From positions 3,782,001 through 3,846,000 of the forward strand of contig CP085829.1 in the NCBI GenBank assembly GCA_020809705.1: a DNA stretch of 64,000 bases. The letters are read 5' to 3'. The position numbers were made by a program, and so were the translations under genes. Each line of letters begins with the position of its first letter. Position 1 is the stretch's first letter. This stretch comes from Calonectria ilicicola (lineage: Eukaryota > Ascomycota > Sordariomycetes > Hypocreales > Nectriaceae). Shown here in pieces: positions 40,492-51,449 of the stretch. The notes under the pieces were generated by a model that was not told the DNA's origin, did not search any database, and worked only from the letters and a program-made list of their open reading frames with translations.

Positions 40492-42420
40492 TATTAAAAG
40501 CTTTTATTTAATTAATTATTTATATTAATAATTAAATAATAATAATATTTAAAAAGAATCTTATTATTATTATTTTTTTTAATAATATTAAATTAATTAT
40601 AAAATTATAGTAAATTAAAAAAAAACTTATAAATATATAAGCTTAATTTAAAGTAAAAGAAGCTAAAATTATTATAATTAAAAAAGTAAAAGTAAGGATA
40701 TTAATAAAATCCTAAGACCTCTAGCTCTAGAATCCTTCCTAGGAAAAGCCACTAATATAGTTCCCTTTCTTACCTAAATGAAGGAATACTTTTATTTCTT
40801 TTTAACCTAACTTATAACTCCTAAAGCCTAAGTATTATATATTAAAACCCTTCTTTAAGAAGATATAGGAGTATAGTTTAAATCTATTATAAGAGATTAT
40901 TTGGAAAATAAGAATAATATTAATTAAATTAAAGAAATTTAAGAAATTTTTAAAAATTAGAAAAATTTTAAAATTATTATTAAAGATAACCACTGCTTGT
41001 ATCCTATCATACTACTTATATCCTATTAATTATTTAATTAAACTATTATTTATATTTCTTATTCTATCTTTCCTACCTTTTTCCTTTTATTATATTATAT
41101 TTATAATTATTTAATTTAATATATTAATTTATATAAAACCCTTATTCTTTATTTCCTTTAAAAATCTCTTTTAATTCTTTTTAAAAAAAAATCTTTTATA
41201 TTTAAATATATTAAAATACTTTAATATTAATTTTATTATTTATTATTACTTTTAAATAAAAATTTTATTTTTATTTAAAAAATTCTTCTTTTTAAAAAAA
41301 AATTTATATTTTTAAAAAATTAATTTAATTTTAATTTAATTTTTTATATTATTTTACTTTTATATTTTTATTATTTTTTTTAAAATTTTTTTAATTTTTA
41401 ATTTTTTATATTTAATTTAATATTATTAATTTAAATTTTTTAATAAATATATTAAATTATAAATTTTATTTTTAAAGAGCTATTACCCTTATAAATAATA
41501 TATTATTTAAATATTTTAATTATATATATATATATTTTTAAAAAGATCTATTTAATATATATTTAAAAGAAGATTATTTAAAAGAGATTTATTTAAATAT
41601 ATATTACTATATTTCTAATTGAAAATTCTTCCTTTTATTATATAAAGGTTCCATCTATTAAGGTTTTCATCTTGTGTTGCCTTTAGGCTTCAGAGTTGGC
41701 ACAAGGGCGATTGTACTAATCGATGTGAAAGTCTATCATGAGGCGTGCCTTTAGGTCCTGTGACCTTGTCGGCATCTTCCTTTCCTAAAAGGAAGAAAAT
41801 AACTATATGAAAGACATAAATATGTTGTCCCTATACCAAATAATTATTATTAAAGATAACTTTAGTATAATTAATATAAAATAATAAGCTATAAATTAAT
41901 TATATAAACTTAAATAAATAAAATCTTATAGCTAGTATTTAGTTAAGTTTAAAAGAATTATAGTATAAATAGTTTAAAATAATAATATATTAATAGAACT
42001 TTACTATAAAAGCTTAAAAAGTAAAGTTAAGGATAAAATCTATAAGAAAGATTAGTTAGAAAAACTCTTAAAATATATTAAAAGTATTATTAAGATTAAT
42101 AAAAGATAATTTAACTAATATAAAGAATATATTTAAAATAATAAAACCTTATATATCCTAAATAAAGAAAAAACCTAAAATAAGTAATAAAGTATTATAT
42201 ATAGGACTTATTTAGAACTAATAGAATTTAACATTATTTAAGATTATAATAAAAGTAAGATCATCTACTTTAATTATAGAAAAAAAGGATATAAATCCTT
42301 TAAATATTACTCTTTAAAAATAGAAAACCAATTTAAACCTATATTAGAAGAATAGAAATAATTTAATATTATAAAAACCTAATAGACCTTAGTATTAAAA
42401 GGAAAAGGGGATATTATAGG
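40492..42420 (+). pseudogene. C1 gag: capsid and CCHC nucleocapsid, interrupted by insert B1
   Basis: Capsid N-terminal half reads LALESFLGKATNIVPFLT*M from about 40728, with stops at expected Trp/Gln/Arg codons. It is interrupted at 40991 by insert B1 and continues in the same protein context after 41860 (LYKLK*IKSYSQYLVKFKRI, then IELYYKSLKSKVKDKIYK near 42000), the usual gypsy capsid pattern. The nucleocapsid knuckle at 42266-42307 reads YFNYRKKGYKSFKY: all four zinc ligands of CX2CX4HX4C have become Tyr, through TGY to TAY and CAY to TAY. Dead through RIP and insertion. Confidence 0.88.
40991..41841. mobile_element. LINE/SINE-like insert B1
   Basis: 851 bp flanked by the 19-bp target duplication AATTATTATTAAAGATAAC (40972-40990 and 41842-41860), inserted in C1 gag. 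The left end has two tandem copies of CACTGCTTGTATCCTAT-like sequence. The body is A/T-rich. The right 200 bp is a conserved GC-richer block, with GGCGATTGTACTAATCGATG, GGTCCTGTGACCTTGTCGGC, a CTTCCTTT/AAAGGAAG hairpin, and the end GTTGTCCCTATACCAAAT. Long variable TSDs indicate target-primed insertion. The right end varies between copies (5'-truncation-like) and the left carries variable tail repeats, so the transcript probably reads on minus. No coding capacity was found. Confidence 0.8.
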
Positions 42421-43930
42421 AAAAGCTATTCTTATTATTATTAGGAAATATAAACCAATTATTATAATTAAGTAGTATATAAAAGATTATAAGTTATATA
42501 AGGTAAAACTTACTTTATAATAAAAAATCAATAAAATTATTTAAAAAGTATAATTAATTTGATAAAAAGGCTAGCTTTACCTTTCTTATAAATAGCTAGA
42601 ATGAGCTAAGAAGATAGGAATCTTTATATCTACTTTAAATATATATATCAATAAAGTATTAGTATGGTAAGATATTTGCACTTATAATAAAAATAAAAAT
42701 AAAAAATAGATAATTAGTATTAAAAGAATAACTTAATAAATTAAGGAACTCTTATAAGATAAAAATAAAGTCTTCCTACTTGCACAAAATAAATAGCAAC
42801 TAGGAAACTATAACCTCCAATTTATCTAATATAAAGAGAATAATCCTAAACTAAATATAATATATAAAGAATATAAGAATATTTTATAAGTAAATTATTA
42901 TAATTATAATTACCTTTAATATATAAAGTAAAAATAATATATAGTATACTTCCTTATTAAAGTAAAAAATATAGTTATTTATTATACCTATAGGAGATAC
43001 TTCAACTAATATAAAATAATAGAAAAAAACCCTTATTACTAGTTCACTATATTAGAACTAAATAAGCTTAAGTTCCTTAATTATAATAAGCTACCTTAAA
43101 ATGAATATTAAGACCCTAAATATAATATCTATATAATAGATAAAATAATAACCTAGCATTAAATAAAACCAAAAAATAAGTAAAGCCCCCTATAGAAGAG
43201 TAATAGAAGTAGCTAAGGCAATAACCTCTAAAGTTACTAAAAGAACTTCTTAAAAAAGCTTTATATTTTATAATTAAAAAAATCTTAATAATAATTAAAA
43301 ATAAAAGTAAAAATTAAAAAAAGTAATATAATATTATAATAGATAATAAAGTTAAATAGAATTATATAAATTTTTAAGTAATTAACTAACTTTAGCTATT
43401 ATAGATAATAAAAGTTAATTTATATAAAATTATTAATATAGAAGGAATCTTTTTTAATTATAATAATAATATTATAAATAAAAAGATTAATTATTTAAAA
43501 GTCTTTATTAAAGAAAAGAACTAAAAAATAATCTTTAATATTATTAATATTAGATAATATAATCTAGTTTTAGGGTATTTATAATTATATTAATATAATC
43601 CTAATATCTACTAATATACTAACTAGATATAAATATCTAAGGAGTATAATATAATTAGTAATATTTTTATAAAATATAATAAAAGATCTTAAACTTCTAG
43701 CTTTAATTAAATAAAAGGTATAAGTGAAAAAGAATCTTTATTACTTAAAGAAATAAAATATAAATATAAGAATAATTAAAAAAAGTAAAAATAATAAATA
43801 ATTATCTACCTTAGAATATAATTCTAATAAATTAATAAAAGCTTTAAAAAAATAAAAATTAAAATAAAAATAAATAGATTATATAATATATCTTTATAAT
43901 ACTAAATCTATAAAAAACTCTTTATAAAAG
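42421..43930 (+). pseudogene. C1 protease and flanking region
   Basis: Retroviral-type aspartic protease remnant. At 43333-43371 the frame reads IIIDNKVK*NYIN, corresponding to ALIDSGAEGNYIN. The catalytic Asp is kept (GAT 43342-43344) while Ser and Gly became Asn and Lys. The same site is decayed independently in the 690-2786 fragment (NSRTKRNYI). The sequence from 42421 to 43300 lies between nucleocapsid and protease, an A/T-rich linker with many stops. It continues into RT without a visible break. Confidence 0.8.
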
Positions 43931-45080
43931 AACTAGATATTAAATTATTTAAGTTTAGTTAATAAGATTATAAAATTATCCTTAAAGATAGATCTAATAT
44001 CTAATTTTACCTTATTTATAATTTTAATTAAATTAAACTTAATACCTTAAAGGAATATATTTAAGATATACTTAAAAGAGAATATATTTATATTTTAAAC
44101 TTTAAAGCTAATTACTTTATTATATTTATATTTAAAAAAAATAGAAAATTATACCTTATTATAAACTACTAATAGCTTAATAATATTACTATTAAAAACC
44201 ACACTTTATTACTATTAATTAATAAAATAAAGAATTATCTTTATAAAGCTAATATCTTTATTATATTAGATTTTAAAGGAATATATAATCTTATTTATAT
44301 TAAAAAAGGATATAAATAAAAAACTACTTTTTAAATAAAATTTAAATTATTTAAATATTTAATTATATTTTTTAAATTTATAAATATACTAATATTATTT
44401 TAATAAATAATAATTAATATATTATAAAAATACTTAAATATCTTTATTATCTACTATCTAAATAATATTCTTATTTTCTTTAAAAATAAAAAAGAATATA
44501 AAGAATATATTTATAAGATCTTAAAAGCTCTTTAAGATACTAAACTCCTAATTAAATTAGAAAAAGTAAGTTCTATACCTAAAAAGTAGAATTTCTAGAA
44601 TATATTATTAGCTTTAATAAAATTTATATAAATTTAAAGAAAGTTATTATAATAAAAGATTAGAAGGAATTTACTAATATAAAAGAAGTATAAGCTTTCT
44701 TTAGATTTATTAATTATTATTAAAGATTTATTAAAGGATTTAATAAAATTACTTTAAGTATAATAGAATTAATTAAAAAGGAATTATCTTTTAATAAAAA
44801 AATAAAGTATAATAATTATTTAAAATTATAAAAAATACTATTTTAAAAGAACTTATTTTTATAATATTTAATCTTAATAAGCTTATAAAGCTAGAAACTA
44901 ATATATTAGACTTCATTTTAAAGGCTTAGATTGGATAATAAGATAAATAAGGAAATCTATATCCTATAGTATTCTACTTATATAAATTATATAGCCTTAA
45001 GCTAAATTACTTTATCTATAATAAAGAGTTCTTTATTATTATTAATATTTTTAAAGAATTTTAATAATATTTTTAAAAAA
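43931..45080 (+). pseudogene. C1 reverse transcriptase and RNase H
   Basis: The RT domain reads through stops: LIYIKKGYK*KTTF*IKFKL then FKYLIIFFKFINILILF at about 44290-44380, corresponding to the gypsy pattern IKEGDEWKTAFRTRFG...MPFGLTNAPATFQ. The catalytic YLDD box at 44455-44466 is YLNN, both Asp lost by GAT to AAT. RT thumb/connection follows to about 44760. RNase H at about 44885-45060 reads KLETNILDF and NLYPIVFYLYKLYSLKLNYF then YNKEFFIIINIFKE, matching ETDASDFALG...YPVAFYSRKL...ELNYPIYDKELLAI. Diagnostic RIP substitutions occur throughout. Confidence 0.9.
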
Positions 45081-46400
45081 TAATTATAAAATTATAATAT
45101 ATATTAATTATAAAAATATTATTTACTTTATAATTATTTAAAAACTTAATAAAAGATAATTATAATATATAAAATATCTATTTAAATTTAATTACTAAAT
45201 TATCTATATTAAAGAAACTAAAAATAATTATACTAATATAATTAGCTATTAATCTAACTATAATATAAAAAAACTAAAAATACAGGAAAAACTATTAATC
45301 TATAATACTAATAGAAATCTAAAATAAGCCCTAATTAGTAAAATAATAATAGAAATAAAGAAAATAATCACCACTATAAAAGTAAGAGAATTACTATATA
45401 TAACCAAAACTACTATTATAAAAATACTAATATAACAAGTAGAATAAGGCAATCTACTACTAAGAAAAATTAAAGAATATAATCTAGTACTTTTAGAAAA
45501 AGAAAAAATAAATTACTTATAAATATTAAAGAAATATTAAATAAAATTAATAAAAGATATTTATAAATATTCCTTATATAATCATAAAGGTATTAATAAA
45601 ACCCTTAAATAAATTGAATAGATATTTTCCTTTAATAAAATAAAGAAAAAAGTTAAATAAGTATATAAAGAATATAGTTTATATTAATACTTTAAAAAAC
45701 CAAAATATAAACTATATAGACTATTATAATTATCCCCTATTATATAATAATTATAGGATTTAATTATAATAGATTTTATTATTAACCTTTTTTATTAGTA
45801 GATCTTATTATAAAAGTATATTATAATAATATTTTTATTATTATTAATTATTTTATAAAAGTAGTATATTATCTTTCTTATAATAAAATAATAAAAGAGA
45901 AATAATTTACCTATCTTTTCTTTTAAAATATAATTATTATATATAAATTATTAATTAAAATTATTTTAAATAAAAGATAATTATTTATATTTAAGTTTTA
46001 GTAAAGCCTAATGTTCTTAATAAGATTAAACTATAAGCTAAATATAATCTTCTACTTTTAAATAAATAAATAAATTAAATATTAAAATTAGAAAATTAAA
46101 TAATATTTATAATATTATATTAATTATAAGTAAATTAATTAAGTAAAGAAGTTACCTATTATATAATTAATATATAATATATCTTATAATTATAGTATTA
46201 AAATAATATTAATAAAAGCCAATTTTAGCTTTATATTAAATACTTATTAAGCCCCTTTAGAAGGTATAATTTAAATAAAAGCTATAATTAAGTTAAATAA
46301 TTTAAGAAAACTATATAAAAAAATAAAGATAGAACTTAAGTTTATCTATAATATAATAAAAAGATATTATAATCTAAAAAGGCTAAAAAGACTATCCTTC
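45081..46400 (+). pseudogene. C1 integrase
   Basis: The zinc-binding N-terminus is near 45575-45720: the decayed YNHKGINKTLK corresponds to the HxGxxKT part of the HHCC finger. The catalytic core starts with DLIIIDFIINLF at 45757-45792, matching DLTMDFITNLP; the first catalytic Asp (GAT 45772-45774) survives. Past it, a sequence matching KVVYYLPY continues. Near 46055-46110 a run of stops and Lys codons corresponds to QTDGQTERxNQ...LEQYLR. The GPF/Y-type tail lies near 46380-46570. Confidence 0.85.
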
Positions 46401-46800
46401 TTAAAGAGAGATATAATCTACCTAATAATAAAAAATCTTATAATAAAAAAATAAAATAAAAAAATTAATTTTATATAAATTAAATTATATTTAATTAAAA
46501 AAAAATATTAAAAAATAATTATAAACTTAATCTTTTAGATAATATTAAGATTCACTCTATCTTCTATATTTTATTATTAGAACCTAATAATAATATCTAG
46601 ATAAATATAGGACCTAAATATAAACTACAAATAGAAAATATAAAAGATTAATAGAAAATTAAGAAGATATTATAAAGAAGAAAGAAAGATAGAAAATTTA
46701 AAATTAAATAAAAAGATTATAAAGAAATAACTTAAGAACTAGCAAAATACCTTATATATTATTTAAAGATATTAGAAGTATTCCTAAAAATATAATACCA
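46401..46800 (+). pseudogene. C1 integrase tail and chromodomain
   Basis: After LSFLKRDIIYLIIKNL (46390-46440) and a segment corresponding to HPVFYISLLEPA (46550-46580), the frame at about 46615-46790 reads YKLQIENIKD**KIKKIL*R then RKFKIK*KDYKEIT*ELAKY. This fits the chromodomain pattern YEVExIxD...FxIKWKxYxxxTWEPAKYL, with Trp codons replaced by stops. A C-terminal chromodomain on gypsy integrase identifies a chromovirus-type element, which usually targets heterochromatin. This agrees with the surroundings but does not prove targeting. Confidence 0.82.
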
Positions 46801-47469
46801 AACAGACTATTGAAGTTAATAATATTCCAATTAATAATATCTATAGCCCCTAAAGATTATACTTAAATAATAGCCTCCAATTCCACCCAATCTACCTTCT
46901 TTAATTTATTTAAAGAAGAAAAATTCTAATATACTATCTTTATATTTTTTATTTTAAATTAATACTTTTAATAATAAAGATAGAATAAATAGTTTAAGGA
47001 CTTCTAAACTTTAACCTAAATAGCAAGTACTTTTACTTATATATAAAAGAATTTCTTCTTAATTACCTTCTTTTTTATATTTAAATAATTAGATTTTTAA
47101 TTTATTTAGATTATTATAAGATATTAATATTTATTTATACTTATTATTTATAAAAATAATATATATATAATTAAAAATATTTTTAAAGTATTATATATTC
47201 TATTATAATAGATATATTTACTATAATAATTATTAAAATCTAGTAATATCTTATATTATAAACCTTTAAAAAATAAAAAAAATATAATATAATTTTAAAG
47301 CTAATTAAATTAATAAATTAAATTTAAATATTAATATAAAAATATAATTTAAAATTATTTAAATTATAAAATATAATTAAAAAATATTTTAAAAATTAAG
47401 AATAAAGAACTTATATATAAGATTAACCTAATAAGTTTTAAAGATAAGATTAATAAAAAGAGAATATTA
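46801..47469 (+). mobile_element. C1 3' non-coding region
   Basis: Between chromodomain and 3' LTR; no coding motif. Shared with 24119-24691. 46800-46910 retains several CA dinucleotides and is less mutated than what follows. Confidence 0.7.
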
Positions 47470-47864
47470 TATTATAATCTATAATATACTTAAGTAATTA
47501 AAGATAGTAGAATTAATATTTATTTACTTTATAACCTTATATTAATTAATAAAAAAGTACTTATAAACAATCACCTATAATATTAATAATTACCTAATAA
47601 TTAATATCTTAATTATTAATATATTAAATAGAATTAATATAATAAGTGTTTATTAAGTAATAATATATAGATAAATTAGAATCTACCTTTATAACTAATA
47701 TTAACTAGCTTTTAATATAATTTAATTACTTTAATTATAATTAACTATTACCTAATATAATACTTCTATTACTTTATTTACTATAATACACCTAATCATC
47801 CTACTAACAATAAACCCTTCATTTTGATTGGTTTATCAAGTTGGGAATTGACTAGACCGTTACA
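47470..47864 (+). mobile_element. family C gypsy 3' LTR (C1)
   Basis: 395 bp, from TATTATAATCTATAATATAC to GACTAGACCGTTACA, followed by the AAAAA target duplication (47865-47869). Here it is the last ~100 bp that is least RIP-mutated, the opposite end from the 5' LTR. Confidence 0.92.
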
Positions 47865-48031
47865 AAAAAGCAGAATATCTTTTATAATTGGTTAGTTTTT
47901 TAGGAATAATTATATATAAGGAACTATTCTTCTTAATATTAAAGCTTTAATAAATATTTATAAGTAAAAATATCTTAAAATATAAAAAAAGAATTAATTA
48001 ATTAATATAATTTTAAAAAGATAAAAGAGAT

Positions 48032-48240
48032 TATAAAGGCTATAAAGGCTATAAAGGCTATAAAGGCTATAAAGGCTATAAAGGCTATAAAGGCTATAAA
48101 GGCTATAAAGGCTATAAAGGCTATAAAGGCTATAAAGGCTATAAAGGCTATAAAGGCTAAGGAAGCTAAGGAAGCTAAGGAAGCTAAGAAGGTTAAGGAG
48201 GCTAGGTAGGCTAGGCAGGCTGGGCGGGCAGGCTAGGCGG
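48032..48240. repeat. 9-bp minisatellite grading from A/T-rich to G/C-rich
   Basis: About 14 copies of GGCTATAAA (48032-48158), then GGAAGCTAA units, then GGCTAGGCA and GGCTGGGCG-like units to about 48240. Read on plus in one frame it encodes Lys-Ala-Ile repeats passing into Lys-Glu-Ala and then Ala-Arg-Gln-Gly; another frame gives Tyr-Lys-Gly. It lies at the right end of the retroposed insert 39378-48287. Coding status unknown. Confidence 0.9.
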
Positions 48241-49688
48241 GCAGGCTGGGCCTAGAGGGGTGTTTTCTCTCTTTGAACCTAGGAGGGATTAGTATTACTA
48301 TTTTAGTAAAAGTTACTAATTAGTCTCCTATTTTCTAGATTTTATTTCTATTTATTATAAATTTAAATAATTATATCCTTAGATATATTAAAAATAACTT
48401 ATTTATTATAATTTTTATTTTATTTTTAAAAATAATTTATAATATTTTTTTAAAATATTATAAATATTTTTAAAAAGTAATAAAAAAGATAATAATATTA
48501 TTAATATAGATTTATATAAAGCTTTTATAATTATTAAAAAGCTTATCTTAAAATCTTTATATAAAAGTAAATATATTCTTAAATTCTATTAATATAATAT
48601 TAGATTTCTTTAAATCTTAATTAAATATAATAATTATTTAATTCTAATATTCTTTAAATATAGGTAATTAATAAAAATATTTTATTTTATTAAATATAAA
48701 AAATTACTTTATATTCTTTATTTTTAATATAATATTATTCTAATTTAATAAAAAGTATATATTAAAAATAGTTAATTAGTTTAAAGGTTAAAGATTTATA
48801 ATTATTTTATTCTTTTTTTTACTATTTATAACTTTTTAAATAATAAATATAAAATAAATTATTAATATTAATTTCTTTATATATTATATTTTTTTTATTA
48901 TAATAAAGCTTATTATATATTTTATTTAATAAGATATAATCTTTAATTTTTAATAAGTATTTTTTTATAATTTCTTTTTAATTTTACTATTTATTAATTA
49001 AATCTATTTATATTTTATTTTCTTTTTTTATTAAGATAATATTTTAATTCTTATAAATATTAAATTTATTAATTAATTTAATTATTTTAATTATAATTTC
49101 TAGATTTCAATTTATAATTAAAACTTTATATTTATTTTATATAAAAGGAATATTCTCTTTACTTTAATTATTTTATAATTTAATATTTTTATATTAACTT
49201 TTATATGATTTATATTAATTTTAATAAGATTATAGTTATTTTTAGTTTTTTTTAAGGTTATTATAAATATCTTTTTTATTTTAAAGGTTTAATTTTATAT
49301 TATTTTAAGTATAATTCTTTTAAGATAAAATAAGCTTATTTTTTAATTTATTTACTTATAATTATTATAATTTTCTTTTCAAATGATTATTTTTTTATTA
49401 AATATATTATAAATTTAAATTAATTTAAAGAAGGATTTATTAAAAATTATATTAAATATTTTAAATTATTTAGTTATTAAATAAAAGAAGTTTATTTACT
49501 TATTTTTATCTTAGATTTTTAGTAAAATATTTTAATATATTTAGATAAAAGTAATCTTCTTAAGATTGATTATAATTATATATATATTAATAATTTTTTT
49601 AAAACTTCTTATAATTTTTTATAGAAAATTTCTATTTAATATTTAAGATTTTATATTAAATAAAAAGTAACTTTTAATATTTTAATTT

Positions 49689-49840
49689 CTAAGCAATTAT
49701 ATTATAAATCAATGATTTATAAGCTTTTTATATTATAAATCAATGATTTATAAGCCTTTTATATTATAAATCAATGATTCATAAGCCTTTTATATTATAA
49801 ATTAATGGATTTATAATCATTTATTATAAATCAAAATATT
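49689..49840. repeat. tandem palindromic repeat in E2
   Basis: About four units of roughly 33 bp, each containing the near-perfect palindrome TATAAATCAATGATTTATA followed by AGCCTTT. The last units are degraded (ATTAATGGATTTATA). E1 lacks this block at the equivalent site (about 21145-21295), and flanking sequence 49840-50005 is also absent from E1. Confidence 0.85.
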
Positions 49841-50464
49841 TGATTTTTCTATACAGTATATATAGTATTATTAATACCATATTAGCTTATAATAATAAGA
49901 AAAAATTCAGCTGTTTAATAGTTTAACTTTTGTCTTTAAAAGTTTAATATTTAGAGAGTTATTTTAGCTTATTATATTTATTATTTTATAAGTTTTTATT
50001 TAACAATTTTAATAAAGTAAAAGTTAAAGGTAGTTATTTTAGTAATTATAAGCTAAGATTTAATATTATTTATCTTCTTTAAGCTTTATAATCTTTATTT
50101 TATTTTCCTTATATTCTTTTTTAATCATTTATAATCTATTAAAATAATAAAGTATTTAATATTAATATATATTTAATAATAATGTTTTTTATTATTAAAC
50201 TATATTTTTATTTATATATATATATTATATTTCTTTTTAATTCTTTTTATAAAATTAAATCTATTAATAATTTTAATAATTTATATTTTTTTAAAAATTA
50301 TCTTTTTTCTTTTTCAAAGAGTAATATTTATATAATAAACTTTTATATATTTAATAGATATTAGGATTCCTTTTTATTTAAATCTTCTTTTTTAAAGTTA
50401 TTTTTAATATTTTTTTAATAAGTATATAATTATTATAAAATAATTGCCATTTTTAATTATAAAA

Positions 50465-50625
50465 ATCTCCAATAATTATATTTTCATTAAATATTAAATA
50501 AAAAAAAGCACTTTTAATTACTTAAATAGATATTATCTAGCCCTCCCTTTTCCTTAATCTTAAAATCTATATAAAATCTATTTATATATATATAATACTA
50601 TACCTTCCTTAACTTTTATAAATAA
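50465..50625 (-). repeat. repeat D, copy D4
   Basis: Minus-oriented copy, most like D2: A-run, GCACTTTTAATTACTTAAAT, TATCTAGCCCTCCCTTTTCC, and a TATATATATA stretch, ending CCTTCCTTAAC. With D3 (plus, 29331) it brackets the family E copy E2 in inverted orientation, as D1/D2 bracket 690-3319. Confidence 0.75.
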
Positions 50626-50811
50626 ACCTTACTTCTTTTTAAATCTTAATTATTTAATTCTTATATTTATTATTATAAATATTTATAATAAAACTTTTTT
50701 TATTAAATTTAATCTTTTAAATATAAATCTATTATACTTTTATATAATATTCTTTATAATTTTATATTTTTTTTTAATAAATTCTTAATTATTTATATTA
50801 AAATTATTAAT
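50626..50811. other. sequence shared with 15484-15570, otherwise unassigned
   Basis: The first ~90 bp repeat the block after A3. The rest is A/T-rich with no recognisable motif. Confidence 0.45.
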
Positions 50812-51026
50812 TATAATAAACTAAATTTATAATTAAAATAAAGCACAAATAGAACCACAATAAACCTTTATTCTTATTACTAAGACTTTAATTTAATAAA
50901 CTATAAAACTATTTACTTATATTTATTATATAATATTATTATAAGTATTCTTACCTTAAAATATCTTATACTAATATATATTTAATATATATATTTAATT
51001 AATTCTTTTAATTTTATATTTTTATA
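50812..51026 (-). mobile_element. family A 3' LTR of reverse fragment A5
   Basis: Complete 215-bp LTR-A on minus, from TATAATAAACTAAATTT to TATATTTTTATA, strongly RIP-mutated except AAAGCACAAATAGAACCACA. Confidence 0.9.
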
Positions 51027-51324
51027 ATTATTCTCTTCTTTTAAAAACTTATTTTTAAGCTTTAAAAGGATTTAATAAAAGTAATATTACTTTTATATTT
51101 TATTATTTTATTTTTTATATATTTTTTTAATTTATTTATAATATTTATATATTAAAGTTATTATATTTTTAAAATAAGCTTTAGATTTTTATATATTATA
51201 TTTTATAAATTATTTAATTTACTTAATTTAATATAATATTTTATTATTATTATCTTTATATATAATAATCTTTTTAATTTTTTATTTATTCTTTTTCTTA
51301 GTTAGCTTTAATAAGTAAATAATA
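51027..51324 (-). pseudogene. family A internal fragment A5
   Basis: About 300 bp of the 3' end of family A internal sequence, minus strand (equivalent to A1 8180-8470), cut off at the forward LTR of A6. Confidence 0.8.
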
Positions 51325-51449
51325 ATATTATATAATAAGCACAGACAAATAATTCTATAATTTATTAAGTTAAAGTCTTAGTAATAAGAATAGAGGTTTA
51401 TTATAGTTCTATTTGTGTTTTATTTTAATTATAAATCTAGTTTATTATA
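51325..51449 (+). mobile_element. partial 5' LTR of A6
   Basis: Last ~125 bp of LTR-A, forward, ending TCTAGTTTATTATA. The first ~90 bp are missing at the junction with A5, where both elements are truncated. Confidence 0.85.

Larger units (their letters stand above)
39378..48287 (-). mobile_element. poly(A)-ended retroposed insert of unknown identity, split by gypsy C1
   Basis: Flanked by the 15-bp direct repeat ATTAGTATTACTATT at 39363-39377 and 48288-48302, within family E RT sequence that is continuous in E1 (19755-19775). The left end begins AAG then ten T, which is a poly(A) tail if read on minus; an AATAAA lies about 70 bp before it on that strand. A long target duplication plus poly(A) is the mark of target-primed reverse transcription (a LINE or a retroposed transcript). 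Its own sequence is 39378-40096 plus 47865-48287, about 1.1 kb. It is only lightly RIP-mutated at 39380-40090. On minus, a short open stretch (LAFASVLYARGFAKGDIV) lies near 40000-40055; no family was recognised. Gypsy C1 lies inside. Confidence 0.65.
29914..50480 (-). pseudogene. family E Ty3/gypsy internal region (E2), reverse, split by nested insertions
   Basis: Family E sequence occupies 29914-32562, 38096-38208, 38664-39377, 48288-about 49670 and about 50005-50460, collinear with E1 15.9-21.7 kb. The integrase tail remnant is at about 31730-31930 (equivalent to E1 18090-18300). The RT/connection region (PTSLAELKTYLG in E1) is split at 39377/48288. Interruptions are A4 with flanking sequence, a 455-bp insert, the poly(A)-type insert with C1, and a tandem-repeat block. 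Compared with E1, a ~300 bp segment is deleted near 31665. The 5' LTR and gag are missing; the right end meets repeat D4. All frames carry stops. Confidence 0.75.

Noticed and set aside
41655..41830. Self-cleaving ribozyme in the conserved block of insert B
   Set aside because: No CUGAUGA...GAAA hammerhead core, and no HDV-like fold could be recognised by eye.
48032..48160. CRISPR-like or coding repeat array
   Set aside because: Units are contiguous without spacers; the Lys-Ala-Ile frame is not linked to any recognisable protein and has stops at both sides.
50182..50364. Short plus-strand open frame of 60 codons
   Set aside because: Antisense to family E sequence, low-complexity composition.
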